A stretch of DNA of 21,796 nt, from assembly GCA_964478455.1 (NCBI GenBank), contig CAYZJD010000023.1:1-21796 (forward strand), in the 5' to 3' direction. The notes below the pieces were generated by a model. It did no database searches. It had not been told where the DNA came from and worked only from the letters and a program-made list of their open reading frames with translations. The stretch comes from CAYZJD01 sp964478455. Lineage in GTDB: Bacteria > Acidobacteriota > Terriglobia > Bryobacterales > Bryobacteraceae. The first letter of the stretch is position 1; each line of letters begins with the position of its first letter. The translations under genes were made by a program, and so were the position numbers. Positions 1 through 8,006 of the stretch are shown here, in pieces.

Positions 1-186
1 CGCGACATCCAAAGCCTGCGCGGCCTTCCGCGCGGCCGGAACCGGTTTCTCGGCGCGCGCGGCCTGCTGCTGTTGAATCTGGCCTCCGGCCGTGACAACG
101 CCGCAACCCAGAATGAAAGCGGATGCGAGGAACCTGTGCTTGCGGACCTTCCAAAGAAGAAAACACCGCTCGATGACATCGCCCAT
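1..186 (-). CDS. Exported protein of unknown function, 5' part only
   Basis: This is an open frame of 62 codons running off the left edge of the window. The ATG is at 186-184. A strong Shine-Dalgarno, GGAGGGG at 191-197 on the minus strand, sits six bases upstream of it counted from the GGAGG core. The protein begins with a basic segment (KVRKHR, residues 14-19) followed by a hydrophobic stretch (FLASAFILGCGVV). This looks like an N-terminal signal sequence or membrane anchor. The ILGC at residues 25-28 resembles a lipobox, but the L at -2 is unusual. After it comes a low-complexity Gln/Ala/Pro-rich region (QIQQQQAARAEKPVPAARKA), typical of a linker to a periplasmic domain that is not in view. 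A candidate promoter lies about 60 bases upstream. I do not recognise the family. The start is well supported and the function cannot be inferred. Confidence 0.7.
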   Translation of the reverse strand, partial: MGDVIERCFLLWKVRKHRFLASAFILGCGVVTAGGQIQQQQAARAEKPVPAARKAAQALDVA

Positions 187-247
187 TGAGCCCCTCCGCT
201 CGCCCTATTCCTTCTCGACCTGGACGAGCACCCAGAGATACTCTGCA

Positions 248-276
248 AAAGTACAGCGGATGCCGCGAATGGTCAA
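248..276 (-). promoter_or_regulatory. Candidate sigma-70-like promoter for the exported protein at the left edge
   Basis: On the minus strand TTGACC (271-276, five of six matches to TTGACA) is followed after exactly 17 bases by TACTTT (248-253, a weak -10). Transcription would start near 241 and give a leader of about 55 nt ending in the strong Shine-Dalgarno at 191-197. The -35 and spacing are good and the -10 is poor. I see no gene, terminator with a T-run, or repeat in the rest of the 187-447 gap. Confidence 0.4.
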
Positions 277-447
277 GTACCAAAATGCAGAGGGGTGCTG
301 ATAGGCGTCCTGTACGTAAGTGAAGTTTGCGCCGTGCTGGTTAACCGTCAACCGGTTCGCTATGAGAAACCCATGGGCAGGTCGGGCCCCTGCGGCACGT
401 GCAGCGCTAAGTGCTTGATACCGCGAGCAGGGCAGTGGTCGACACCG

Positions 448-2088
448 TCAGTGCCCGATCACGCGGCCCAGCCTGCGGGTCATGTCGATGCGGATCTCGC
501 CGGTCGGACGCCCTTGGACGCCGGCCCGCCGGTAGACCAGGATCCTGTGCCCGGTGTCACGGCCCTCGACGTAGCGAGGATACGACCCGATCAGCTCCCA
601 GCCAGGCTGAATCCGGACGGCTTCCTGCAACAACCTGTGGTGCGGGCGCATGTAGGGGCCGGGCGCCGTGTCGATAATCACTACACCCACCGGGATTCGT
701 TCCAGGTACGCCATGACTTCCTCGGTGTTCGTTAACAGCAGCCTGTAAACGAAGTTGCCGGACCAGGACACACGGGCCAAGACTTTCGAAGACCGCAGGA
801 CGTAATGGCCTGGCCGCTTTTCCCGCATGGCGACTTCGGCGATGAACGGTCCTTCTGCTCCGGCCTCGCTTGAAACGAGAAACGCCGCCTGGGCGAGTTC
901 CGGCTTCGACATAAGGGGGGCCGCCACCGGGGCGAAGCCGGACGGGTGTTTGCGAGGGACGTAGAACGTCTCCAGGAAGAACGCCACGGCGAGTGCGGCG
1001 GCAAGCGTAACGATTCGCTGGTGCGGCTTCAGGAATGATACCGGCAGCCTCGCACCCAGCCAGGCGAGCCCGGCCGCCAGGAACAGCAGGAGAACCGGAA
1101 CCATGACCAGCAGGTGCCGGTCCGGAGAGGCAACGCCAAGGAGCAGCCGGAAGCCGATGAGGCTGGGCACGAGAGCGAGGGAAGCAGCCCAGATCCCCCG
1201 CGCCGGGGGGCTGCCGCAGATGATCGTGGAGGCTCGTTCAGCGAAGCCGATGGCGGCGACGATCAGCATCGCCGAGCCCAACAAGGCCAAAACCTGCCAT
1301 GACTGTTGGGATATCGGTGTGAAGTTCTTGCCAAGACCCAGCATTCGTTCTGGCCGGTACCCTACTACCCGGGGAAGCATGAGGTACCACGGCCCGCAGA
1401 GCGCCGCCACAATCGCCACCGGCAGCCAGGTGGCCGGGCGCGCCAGCAGGTAGAACCGCCGGGAGAGCACCACGGCCAGAAGAGGCACAGGTATCAGGGC
1501 CAGCGCCGTGCCTTTCGTCAGGATGGCAAGAGCGGCCATGACGCCGAACAAGAGCGAGTACCTGAGCCTCTCGGTATCCAGGTAGCGGCCGAAGGCGATG
1601 ATCGACACGAAGACAAGCAACGCCAGCAGGATGTCCGCCATCACCCTGCTCGTGTTGCTCTGTACCAACGGCAGCGCGATGAAGAGGCAGGCGAGCGCAA
1701 TTCCCGCCGCGGCGGAGAACTCCTTGCGAGCGACATCGTAGATGGCCAGGGCCGCCAGCGCGGCCAACAGCGCCATCAGCAGGAGGATGGAGGCGCGCGA
1801 CGGCGGAAACACAAGTGTCCAGGCCGACTGCACGAGGTAGAACACGGGTGGCCAGTGCCCCAAGCCGACCTTGGGATAGTGCAGGTAGTAGTTCTCCGCG
1901 TAGCGAATCGGGTGGCTGAAATCGAACGAGGCGATGTAGTCCCGCACCATCAGCCCGGTAACATAGTGTGCCGCCTCGTCAGAGTCGTCGAACTCGGCCC
2001 TGTATGCGCCGGCGGCCCACTGGAGCGTTACCGCCAGGGCCAGCAGAAGCAGGCCGGGAACGAGGAGAGTGATGGACCGGCGAATCAT
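448..2088 (-). CDS. GT39/ArnT-like membrane glycosyltransferase (GT-C fold)
   Basis: A 546-residue protein with an N-terminal transmembrane helix (residues 4-28) followed by AEFDDSDEAAHY at about 31-42. The acidic cluster in the first extracytoplasmic loop is where GT-C enzymes of the PMT/ArnT type keep their catalytic or metal-binding Asp/Glu. A second loop motif (YLHYPKVGLGHWPP, 68-81) resembles the YPPL-like segment seen in this superfamily. Roughly ten further hydrophobic helices run to about residue 380, and a soluble C-terminal domain of about 150 residues ends the protein. Family members move a sugar from a polyprenyl-phosphate donor to protein, lipid or another glycan on the outer face of the inner membrane. 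The acceptor here is unknown. It lies 31 bases downstream of the ThuA gene and may share its transcript. No clear Shine-Dalgarno precedes the ATG. Confidence 0.8.
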   Translation of the reverse strand: MIRRSITLLVPGLLLLALAVTLQWAAGAYRAEFDDSDEAAHYVTGLMVRDYIASFDFSHPIRYAENYYLHYPKVGLGHWPPVFYLVQSAWTLVFPPSRASILLLMALLAALAALAIYDVARKEFSAAAGIALACLFIALPLVQSNTSRVMADILLALLVFVSIIAFGRYLDTERLRYSLLFGVMAALAILTKGTALALIPVPLLAVVLSRRFYLLARPATWLPVAIVAALCGPWYLMLPRVVGYRPERMLGLGKNFTPISQQSWQVLALLGSAMLIVAAIGFAERASTIICGSPPARGIWAASLALVPSLIGFRLLLGVASPDRHLLVMVPVLLLFLAAGLAWLGARLPVSFLKPHQRIVTLAAALAVAFFLETFYVPRKHPSGFAPVAAPLMSKPELAQAAFLVSSEAGAEGPFIAEVAMREKRPGHYVLRSSKVLARVSWSGNFVYRLLLTNTEEVMAYLERIPVGVVIIDTAPGPYMRPHHRLLQEAVRIQPGWELIGSYPRYVEGRDTGHRILVYRRAGVQGRPTGEIRIDMTRRLGRVIGH

Positions 2089-2119
2089 TGGGCGACAATG
2101 GACAGAGATTGCAGCGCCG

Positions 2120-2929
2120 TTACTTCGCCAGCTCCGGCGGGACCGGCAGCGTCACGTTGCCCGTCGCGGCCCACTCGGCCCCGCGGACGAACGTGGTCAC
2201 GAACGCCGGCGTTCTGACGGCCTCGGCGTCGTGGCCCAGCGCCGTCACAAAAACCCGCCCTTTGCCGAAGTCAAGCGTCCACAGCATGGGCTGATGCAAG
2301 CCCGGGCCGGGCGTCGGCTGCCTGGCTTTCCCCTGGTAGAGCGAGTGATCGTCCCAGGCGGTAGCGAGCACGTGGTAGGTTCCTTCCGGCTGCCATTTCA
2401 GGTTGGCGTACAACTCATCGTTCTCTTGTGGGAGAGACTCCTTCAGGCCGCGGGTGACGGGGTGGTTGGGGTCGCGGATGTCCACGGTGAAATCGTGCTT
2501 CGGTGAATGGTGTCCGTGGTCCGGGCGCCAGTTGCCGCCGCAGAGCTTCTCGTAGTCGGTCCAGCCGTCGAAGGCGGCCACGGAGAAGTGATACACGAGC
2601 ACGCCTTTGCCGGCTCGCACAAAATCCACCAGCGCCGACTGTGCACGCTCGCCCCACCACAGCTCGGGCTTGCGGCGCTCGAAGTAGTTCAGCACCACCA
2701 GATCGTAAGGGGCCAGGGTCTCGGCTCCGGCGCCGCGGAACTCCTCGGTCACGCGCACCTCGAAGCGTCCGGTGTCCTCAAGCGCCTTGCGGAGTTCGGG
2801 CGTCACCGAGCGCCAGTCGTGGCCGTTCTGGCCGGTGATGATGAGGACCTGGATTTTCGGCGGCGGCTGCTGGGCCGGCGTATGAAGCGAGGCGGCCGCG
2901 AGCAGGACGGAGAGAACAAGCAGGTTCAC
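2120..2929 (-). CDS. Secreted ThuA-domain (trehalose-utilisation-like) protein
   Basis: I place the start at the GTG at 2929-2927, giving 269 residues. A GGGAGGT Shine-Dalgarno (2936-2942) lies six bases before it, and a TATAAT box lies just further upstream. The in-frame ATGs at 2956 and 2974 have no ribosome site and fall at or above the expected transcription start. The N-terminus (VNLLVLSVLLAAASLHTPAQ) is a signal peptide. The mature part begins KIQVLIITGQNGHDW, matching the ThuA pattern of a beta strand followed by a glycine-rich loop and HDW, a class-I glutamine-amidotransferase-like fold. The C-terminal part has the usual TALGHDAEAV and a G-x-EWAA-x-G ending. ThuA domains are associated with trehalose or sucrose metabolism in rhizobia, but secreted copies are numerous in Acidobacteria and Planctomycetes and their reaction is not known. 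It is followed closely by the glycosyltransferase. Confidence 0.88.
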   Translation of the reverse strand: MNLLVLSVLLAAASLHTPAQQPPPKIQVLIITGQNGHDWRSVTPELRKALEDTGRFEVRVTEEFRGAGAETLAPYDLVVLNYFERRKPELWWGERAQSALVDFVRAGKGVLVYHFSVAAFDGWTDYEKLCGGNWRPDHGHHSPKHDFTVDIRDPNHPVTRGLKESLPQENDELYANLKWQPEGTYHVLATAWDDHSLYQGKARQPTPGPGLHQPMLWTLDFGKGRVFVTALGHDAEAVRTPAFVTTFVRGAEWAATGNVTLPVPPELAK

Positions 2930-2935
2930 AAGAAT

Positions 2936-2965
2936 ACCTCCCACAGTAGGAAGCATCTGATTATA
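2936..2965 (-). promoter_or_regulatory. Promoter -10 and ribosome site that decide the ThuA gene start
   Basis: A perfect TATAAT (2960-2965, minus strand) implies a transcription start near 2953. GGGAGGT (2936-2942) follows, and the GTG comes six bases later. This gives a leader of about 25 nt. The -35 is weak: the best fit is GTGACC at 2981-2986, with a short 15-base spacer, inside the adjacent palindrome. The arrangement argues that the ThuA and glycosyltransferase genes can be transcribed independently of the upstream receptor gene. Confidence 0.6.
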
Positions 2966-2976
2966 CCGATCCATGG

Positions 2977-2996
2977 GGCAGGTCACCTGACCTGCC
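2977..2996 (-). repeat. Perfect 9-bp inverted repeat over the -35 region of the ThuA promoter
   Basis: The plus strand reads GGCAGGTCACCTGACCTGCC: two exact 9-base arms separated by CC. It starts 15 bases beyond the receptor gene's stop codon and covers the -35 area of the ThuA promoter. There is no T-run on either side, so a rho-independent terminator is unlikely. An operator for a dimeric regulator, or a simple transcript-end hairpin, are the two readings. Confidence 0.55.
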
Positions 2997-3011
2997 AAGC
3001 CCTGCGCCCGC

Positions 3012-6000
3012 TCAGAAAGTCCACTTGAGCGCCAGTTGGATCTGGCGCGCGGTAGTGCTGGTCTCGGTGATCCGGCCCGCCGTCCCCAGACGTTGGAGGG
3101 TGCTACTGAACAGGCGCAGGCCGGACGGAATATCGAAGTTCGGGTGATTGAGAAGGTTGAAGCACTCCACCCGCAGGCGAAGGCTCCGTGCCTCGCTCCG
3201 CCAAAGCTCTCTGTGCGCGGCCAGATCGACAACAAAGAGCCCGGGCCCGCGCAGCGCCCCACGGCCCAGGTTCCCCAGGAAACCGGCGGGCGGCAGCGCG
3301 AATGCTTCCGGATCGAACCAACGCTGCGGGTCTCCTAGGATTCTGACCGCCTCCGGCCGCGCCAGGTCGGGCCTCTGGCCGAGATCGCCGGTCGTCGGAC
3401 GGAGACGCGCGCGATCGAACCCAACCGAAGGCGAGAAGTAGAAGCCGGTGTGCGCTTGTACCAGGCCGTGGAGTTCCCAGCCGCGCGCCAGGCGACGTAC
3501 ACCGCCTCCGGACGCTTCCGGAACGCGCCAGGAAAAATTGCCGCTGACGAGGTGGCGCACATCGAAGTCCGCCGGACCCCGGTTCTGGCGGTAGTCGAAC
3601 ACCGTGGGGACGAGGTCGCCGTTGCCGAAGTCGCTGAAGACAACACCCGAAACCTCGTCCAGCGTTTTCCCCCACGTGTAGTTCGCCTGAAACCGCAGGC
3701 CGCGGCTCCATCGCCTGGCGACGGAAGCGGTGAAGGAATGATGGAAGGAATTGAACTGCGCCCGGCGCAGGCCGATCTGTTCGAACGCGGGGTTCAGCCG
3801 CGGACCGTCTGGGAAGAACAGCCGGCCGCCAGCCAGCACCTCGGGGCGGGTCGGGTTGGCATTGCCGATCTGCCCCATCAAGTGCACGCCGCGCACCCCC
3901 GCGTAGCCGATCCGTACGGCAGTGTCTGCGCCGGCCTGGCGCTCGAAGCTCGCCTGGAACTGCACGGTGTAGGGCTGATTCATGTAGAAGTCGAGGCCGT
4001 CCGAGGCCCGCTGGGGAGAAGCGGTCTCGGCCGCCGCCCACAGGCCGGGAAACTGCGGCCGCGTGAGAACCGCGCGGTGGAACAGCGGTGGCACGCGCAT
4101 GCCGGCGACCACGAGTTCCAGCGGGCCGAGCAATTCGAAAAAGACCCCGGCCCCAGCGCGGAATATGCTCTTTCCGCTTCCGAAGGGATCCCAGGCCAGC
4201 GAGGCGCGAGGAGCGAAGTTGTCCCGCGACGGGTTCCGGAACAGCGGCCCGCCGACCACGGCCTGCGTGTCGCGCAGCGGGTCCGGCAGCACGGCCACCT
4301 TGCCGTTGACCTCCCCCGGCACGGAGTAGGCCTCGTATCGGAGGCCGTAACCCACACTGAGAGCGGACCCGAAGTGAACTTCGTCCTGGAGAAAGCCGTG
4401 AAACTGGTGCTGCCGCCAGCCGCGGATGGTATCCGAGCCGGGAAGCATCAAGTCCGCGGACCGGGCGCGGCCCTGGAGAAAATCGGCCAGCGAGGTGAAC
4501 AGATAGCGCCCGCCGGCGTTGAGGTCGGCCCGCTGGTTAAAGTGAATCCGGTCGTAGCCCGCGCCGGCGCGCAGCGCGTGGCGCCCGCGGACATGGGCGG
4601 CGTCGCCGTTCCACTGGAAGTCGTTGAGGGCGAAGTGCCGCGGCCGCAGGCGCGCCCGCGTCCCGCCGAGTTCGGCCAGCCCCGTGACCTCGATGGCGCC
4701 GAGCAACTGCCCGGGAACGAAGGAGAGCGACGGCGGGACGGCTCGCCTGACATCACCGTCCTCCCCGTTGCGGACACGGGAGAAGCCGGCCCGCAGCGTG
4801 ACAATCGTGCGCGGCGAGTGAATGCGCAACGCCTCGGCGTGCAAGAACTGGTAGCGCGAGTCGGAGAAGAAGCGCCATAGCCGGAGCGGGTCCGGAAGCG
4901 AGCTGTAGGCATCATCGAAGGTGTACCGCCAGAAGAATCTCAGACGCTCGGAGGCGATGTGGTCGAGCTTGGCGGCTCCGTAATCCTCGCGCGTCGAGCG
5001 AGTCTGTTCGTTGACGAACTCCGCCGTGCCGTCGCCGAAATCCCGCCCGTTGGGCAGCGGGTACAGATCCAGATACGGCTCGACTTGCGGCGCGACCGCA
5101 ACGCGGCGCACCCCTCCGCCGGCCTCGGGCAGCAGTCCTTCACGGGCCTCGGCGGTGGGCACCGCCGGTCGCACGGTGGAGCTGAGCGTCTCCCGAGCCG
5201 CCTCGTAGTTCAAGAGCCAGAAGAGCTTGTCCTTCCACAACGGACCGCCGGCCAGCCCGCCGAACTGGTTCCGCCGCAGCGGCGGGATCCCTTCCTCCGG
5301 AGCGTCAAAGAAGTTCTTCGCGTCCAGGGCGCTGTTTCGGAAGAACTCATACAGGCTGCCGTGGAAGTCGTTCGAGCCGGAGCGGGAGACGGCGGTCACG
5401 ACCGCCCCCGCTGCCCGGCCATACTCGGCGCTGAAAGGGCTGGTGACGAAGCGCAACTCGCGGATACCCTCGATGCCGAGGGAAGCTCCCGCGGCGCTGG
5501 CCGGCACCGAGGAAGTGGCGTCGTTGATGTAAATGCCATCGAGGCGAAAGCCGTTCTGATTGGGGCGCGCGCCGTTGACGGACACCTTCAAGCCGATACC
5601 GGCGGTGAAGCTGCGGTCGGCGGTCAGGGACAACGAGGCACCGGGCTGTTGCGAGAAGAGGTCGAACAGATCGCGGCCGTTGAACGGCAGCGACTCCAGT
5701 TGCTCGGTCCCGGCCGAGACGCCCCAGTCGCTGGCGCTGTAGTCAATGAGCGGCGCACGCGCGGTGACGACAATTGCGTCGCGGGCCTCGCCCAGCTCCA
5801 ATGTGAAGTCCAGGTGCAGCGCGCGACCGGCGCCCAGTTCCACGCCCCGGCGGACCTGATCGCGGAACCCGGAGCGCGACACGGAGATCTGGTAGACCCC
5901 CGGCGCCAGCCGAAGCGCCATGAACCGGCCGTCGGCGCCGGATTCCAGGTTCCTGCCAGCGCCGGTCTGCACCTCCAGTACATGCACCGTCGCGCCGGGC

Positions 6001-6218
6001 GCAGCCGCGCCCGATGGATCGCGCACGGTCCCCTCGATCGAGCCGGTCGTCTGCGCTTCAACAAGCAGAGGCGCCAGCAGAAGCGCCGGCAGGAGGAATT
6101 CACCGCGGAGGCGCAAAGGACGCAGAGATCTTCGCGCTTTCCTCTGTGCCCTCTGTGTCTCCGTGGTGGTCTGAAAAACGTCGCGGGGCATAACGATTGT
6201 GGGGCCGCTAACGCGCAT
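3012..6218 (-). CDS. Oar-like TonB-dependent outer-membrane receptor with carboxypeptidase-regulatory domain
   Basis: A 1068-residue protein. The segment FLLPALLLAPLLVEA at 41-55 is a signal-peptide core. Residues about 57-140 are a carboxypeptidase-regulatory (transthyretin-like) domain (GSIEGTVRDPSGAAAPGATV ... DGRFMALRLAPGVYQISVSRSGF). A plug domain spans about 145-285, with LPFNGRDLFDLFSQQPG, SVNGARPNQNGFRLDG and AVVTAVSRSGSNDFHGS. A large beta barrel follows and ends in the aromatic residue typical of outer-membrane proteins (LALKWTF). This is the architecture of the receptors expanded in Acidobacteria, which import large or complex nutrients using TonB energy. The ATG at 6218 overlaps the permease stop by 11 nt and has GAGGA six bases upstream, which supports translational coupling to the ABC importer. 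Oddly, residues about 17-40, ahead of the signal core, are encoded by an inverted-repeat element. An alternative start at 6191 lies before the repeat as well, so neither choice avoids it. Confidence 0.9.
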   Translation of the reverse strand: MRVSGPTIVMPRDVFQTTTETQRAQRKARRSLRPLRLRGEFLLPALLLAPLLVEAQTTGSIEGTVRDPSGAAAPGATVHVLEVQTGAGRNLESGADGRFMALRLAPGVYQISVSRSGFRDQVRRGVELGAGRALHLDFTLELGEARDAIVVTARAPLIDYSASDWGVSAGTEQLESLPFNGRDLFDLFSQQPGASLSLTADRSFTAGIGLKVSVNGARPNQNGFRLDGIYINDATSSVPASAAGASLGIEGIRELRFVTSPFSAEYGRAAGAVVTAVSRSGSNDFHGSLYEFFRNSALDAKNFFDAPEEGIPPLRRNQFGGLAGGPLWKDKLFWLLNYEAARETLSSTVRPAVPTAEAREGLLPEAGGGVRRVAVAPQVEPYLDLYPLPNGRDFGDGTAEFVNEQTRSTREDYGAAKLDHIASERLRFFWRYTFDDAYSSLPDPLRLWRFFSDSRYQFLHAEALRIHSPRTIVTLRAGFSRVRNGEDGDVRRAVPPSLSFVPGQLLGAIEVTGLAELGGTRARLRPRHFALNDFQWNGDAAHVRGRHALRAGAGYDRIHFNQRADLNAGGRYLFTSLADFLQGRARSADLMLPGSDTIRGWRQHQFHGFLQDEVHFGSALSVGYGLRYEAYSVPGEVNGKVAVLPDPLRDTQAVVGGPLFRNPSRDNFAPRASLAWDPFGSGKSIFRAGAGVFFELLGPLELVVAGMRVPPLFHRAVLTRPQFPGLWAAAETASPQRASDGLDFYMNQPYTVQFQASFERQAGADTAVRIGYAGVRGVHLMGQIGNANPTRPEVLAGGRLFFPDGPRLNPAFEQIGLRRAQFNSFHHSFTASVARRWSRGLRFQANYTWGKTLDEVSGVVFSDFGNGDLVPTVFDYRQNRGPADFDVRHLVSGNFSWRVPEASGGGVRRLARGWELHGLVQAHTGFYFSPSVGFDRARLRPTTGDLGQRPDLARPEAVRILGDPQRWFDPEAFALPPAGFLGNLGRGALRGPGLFVVDLAAHRELWRSEARSLRLRVECFNLLNHPNFDIPSGLRLFSSTLQRLGTAGRITETSTTARQIQLALKWTF
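6101..6168. repeat. Dispersed-repeat-type hairpin (arms of 27 bp) inside the 5' end of the receptor gene
   Basis: Two 27-base arms (6101-6127 and 6142-6168) are inverted copies differing at six positions, around a 14-base loop. All six differences are purine transitions. One arm, read on the minus strand, has CACCACGGAGACACAGAG; the other, on the plus strand, has CACCGCGGAGGCGCAAAGG. This resembles a well-known dispersed repeat found between genes in many environmental bacteria, with arms built on ACCACGGAGRCACAGAG. That likeness is from memory. Here it lies inside an open reading frame that continues through both arms. Confidence 0.8.
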
Positions 6219-6972
6219 TGGCTGTCCTCTTCCACGGAATCAGCAATCCTTCGAGGCGCTGCAAGCCCCCGTGCAACAACGCGCCGATCGACGCCGTCAC
6301 CAGGACACCCACGTAGAGCTTTTCCGTTGTCAGCGTCTGCCACGCCAGCCAGATCATGCTCCCCAGCCCGTCAGAGGAGCCGACAATCTCCACCGAAACA
6401 GTGATCACCAGCGCCCGCCCGAGGGCGATGCGCAGGCCGGTAAACACCTGCGGCAGAGCGGCGGGCAGGTACACTCGCCGCAGCAGATCCCGCCGGCGGG
6501 CGCCGTAGTTGACGGCCAGCTCGACGTAGCTGGCTTGCACGCTCCGCGCGGCGTCAACCGCGTGAATGGCGAGCACGATGAAGGCGCTGGCGGCGATGAG
6601 CGCTACCCGGGCTGCGTCGCCGATGCCGAGGAAGAGCATGGCCATCGGCAGCAGAGTCAGCTTAGGGGTGGAGTTGAGGGCCGAGACCACCGGCTCGAGA
6701 AACCACCGCACCATGCGCACGCCGCCCATCAGAAGCCCAGTGAAGAATCCGAGCAGCGAACCGATCAGGCAACCAGCCAGCGTCCGAGTCATCGTCGCGC
6801 GGATCTGCGCTGGAAGTTCTCCGCTGGCCAGCATCCCCCAGGCCGCCGCCAGAAGGACGGACGGCGGCGGAAACAGGAGCGAGTCGAGAAGCTCGGTTCG
6901 CGACAGCAGCTCCCACACGGAGAACAGCGCCAGGACTGGGACGGCGCTCACAATAGGACGTTTCCAGTTCAT
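6208..6972 (-). CDS. NitT/TauT-type ABC transporter permease
   Basis: A 254-residue inner-membrane protein with about six hydrophobic helices, the usual length for permeases of the nitrate/sulfonate/taurine (SsuC/TauC/ThiX-like) family. The family signature in the cytoplasmic loop is clear: VELAVNYGARRRDLLRRVYL followed by PAALPQVFTGLRIALGRAL, the EAA loop that docks on the ATPase. The segment VEIVGSSDGLGSMIWLAW near the end also matches the family's E-x-x-x-x-x-x-GLG motif. Its ATG overlaps the binding-protein stop as ATGA, and its own stop lies 11 nt inside the receptor gene. It presumably works as a homodimer with the ATPase and binding protein of the same operon. The substrate is not readable from the sequence. 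Confidence 0.92.
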   Translation of the reverse strand: MNWKRPIVSAVPVLALFSVWELLSRTELLDSLLFPPPSVLLAAAWGMLASGELPAQIRATMTRTLAGCLIGSLLGFFTGLLMGGVRMVRWFLEPVVSALNSTPKLTLLPMAMLFLGIGDAARVALIAASAFIVLAIHAVDAARSVQASYVELAVNYGARRRDLLRRVYLPAALPQVFTGLRIALGRALVITVSVEIVGSSDGLGSMIWLAWQTLTTEKLYVGVLVTASIGALLHGGLQRLEGLLIPWKRTANAR

Positions 6973-8006
6973 CCCTTCCCTCCGGGGGCGGCTTGCGAGG
7001 AGTTGTCAGGCCCGGCGCTGAGGCGGCGATGCGCCTCCTCGAGAAAGCCTGTTTCAATCAACCGCCCGATCTCGATCTCTTCGGGGCAGTATCTTTTGCG
7101 GACCGCCCAGGTCTGGAACCGTTCGAGGCTGCGGAGGTCGATAGATCCATCGGGCGTGACGGTGTCCCGGCACCCTTGCCGGACGGCGTCCAGATCCATA
7201 TTGCTCTCCCTGGCCAGGTCTTCCAGGAACCGTGGCGTGCGGCCCCGGCGGAACTGCTCGGCGCCCCGCAGGTAGGCGATGAGAAACCGCACGCCGGTTT
7301 CCCGGTCCCCGTCGAGCAAGGTCGGGCCGAAAGCGATGTAGGAGTATTGGTGGCCGGGCAGCAGGTCCGCGAGCTCGCCGAGGCGGACGACCTTGGGCGA
7401 CATCGCCTGGAGGTCCTTGTCGAAATGCGAGGAAACGATCGCGTCCACCCGGTCCGCGATCAGGGCCGCGGCGGCGTCGGGCTGTCTCATGACGGCGATA
7501 TGGACGTCGCGGGAGTTCATGCCGGCGGTCGCAAGGATCGAATCCAGATAGAATTCGGAGATTTGCGTCTGTCCCGCCAACGCGACGCGCCTGCCTTGAA
7601 GGCGCTTCAAATCCAGGGCGCCTCCGGCAAACAGGCTGCGCCGGGCGTAAAGCGCTCCTACGTGGCCGCAGGTGGTTGAGACGATCTCACGCCCGGCAAC
7701 GTACCGGATGCGCGCACCGCGGGCGACGGCGTTGATGACCGCAGGACTGGCTCCGACGAATGCCGCATCCAATTGCCCGCCGGCGAGGAGGGGCACGGTC
7801 TGCGCCGTGGCGGGCATCTCGTGAAAGCGGATGGAGATTCCACTGTCGGCGAAATAGCCGAGTTCCTCAGCCAGATGCACGGAACTCATGGCCGGCCTTC
7901 GCTGGACGCCGGCGCGCACGATGCGCCTGGCAGGATGACGGACTTCTCGGCGGCAGCCGCACAGGCCACTGAGGACGCCGAGGGCGAGGAAGCCCCTACG
8001 CTTCAT
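6969..8006 (-). CDS. NMT1/SsuA-like periplasmic substrate-binding lipoprotein
   Basis: I use the ATG at 8006, giving 345 residues. GGAGGGG lies ten bases upstream and the preceding stop is overlapped by 11 nt; the longer frame from 8093 lacks a plausible signal. The N-terminus MKRRGFLALGVLSGLCGC combines a twin-arginine-like RRGFL with a probable lipobox (LCGC, lipidated Cys18). The mature protein has the NMT1/THI5-like pattern: SVHLAEELGYFADSGI, then LLAGGQLDAAFVGASPAVINAVARG and VALAGQTQISEFYLDSILATAG. Relatives bind sulfonates, nitrate, thiamine precursors or riboflavin and hand them to the permease. The neighbouring adenylate-forming enzyme suggests a carboxylic acid, which would be unusual for this family, but that is inference. 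Confidence 0.9.
   Translation of the reverse strand: MKRRGFLALGVLSGLCGCRREVRHPARRIVRAGVQRRPAMSSVHLAEELGYFADSGISIRFHEMPATAQTVPLLAGGQLDAAFVGASPAVINAVARGARIRYVAGREIVSTTCGHVGALYARRSLFAGGALDLKRLQGRRVALAGQTQISEFYLDSILATAGMNSRDVHIAVMRQPDAAAALIADRVDAIVSSHFDKDLQAMSPKVVRLGELADLLPGHQYSYIAFGPTLLDGDRETGVRFLIAYLRGAEQFRRGRTPRFLEDLARESNMDLDAVRQGCRDTVTPDGSIDLRSLERFQTWAVRKRYCPEEIEIGRLIETGFLEEAHRRLSAGPDNSSQAAPGGKG

Noticed and set aside
2977..2996. Rho-independent terminator for the receptor gene
   Set aside because: The palindrome is perfect but no T-run follows on the minus strand; position over the ThuA -35 fits an operator at least as well.
2930..3262. N-terminal extension of the ThuA frame up to 3262
   Set aside because: It would overlap the receptor gene's 3' end and cross the promoter; the residues are a shadow of receptor coding sequence, and the GTG with a good ribosome site and signal peptide explains the gene.
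3450..4880. Long plus-strand frames opposite the TonB receptor
   Set aside because: The composition is that of antisense GC-rich coding DNA, without motifs; the receptor frame is unambiguous.
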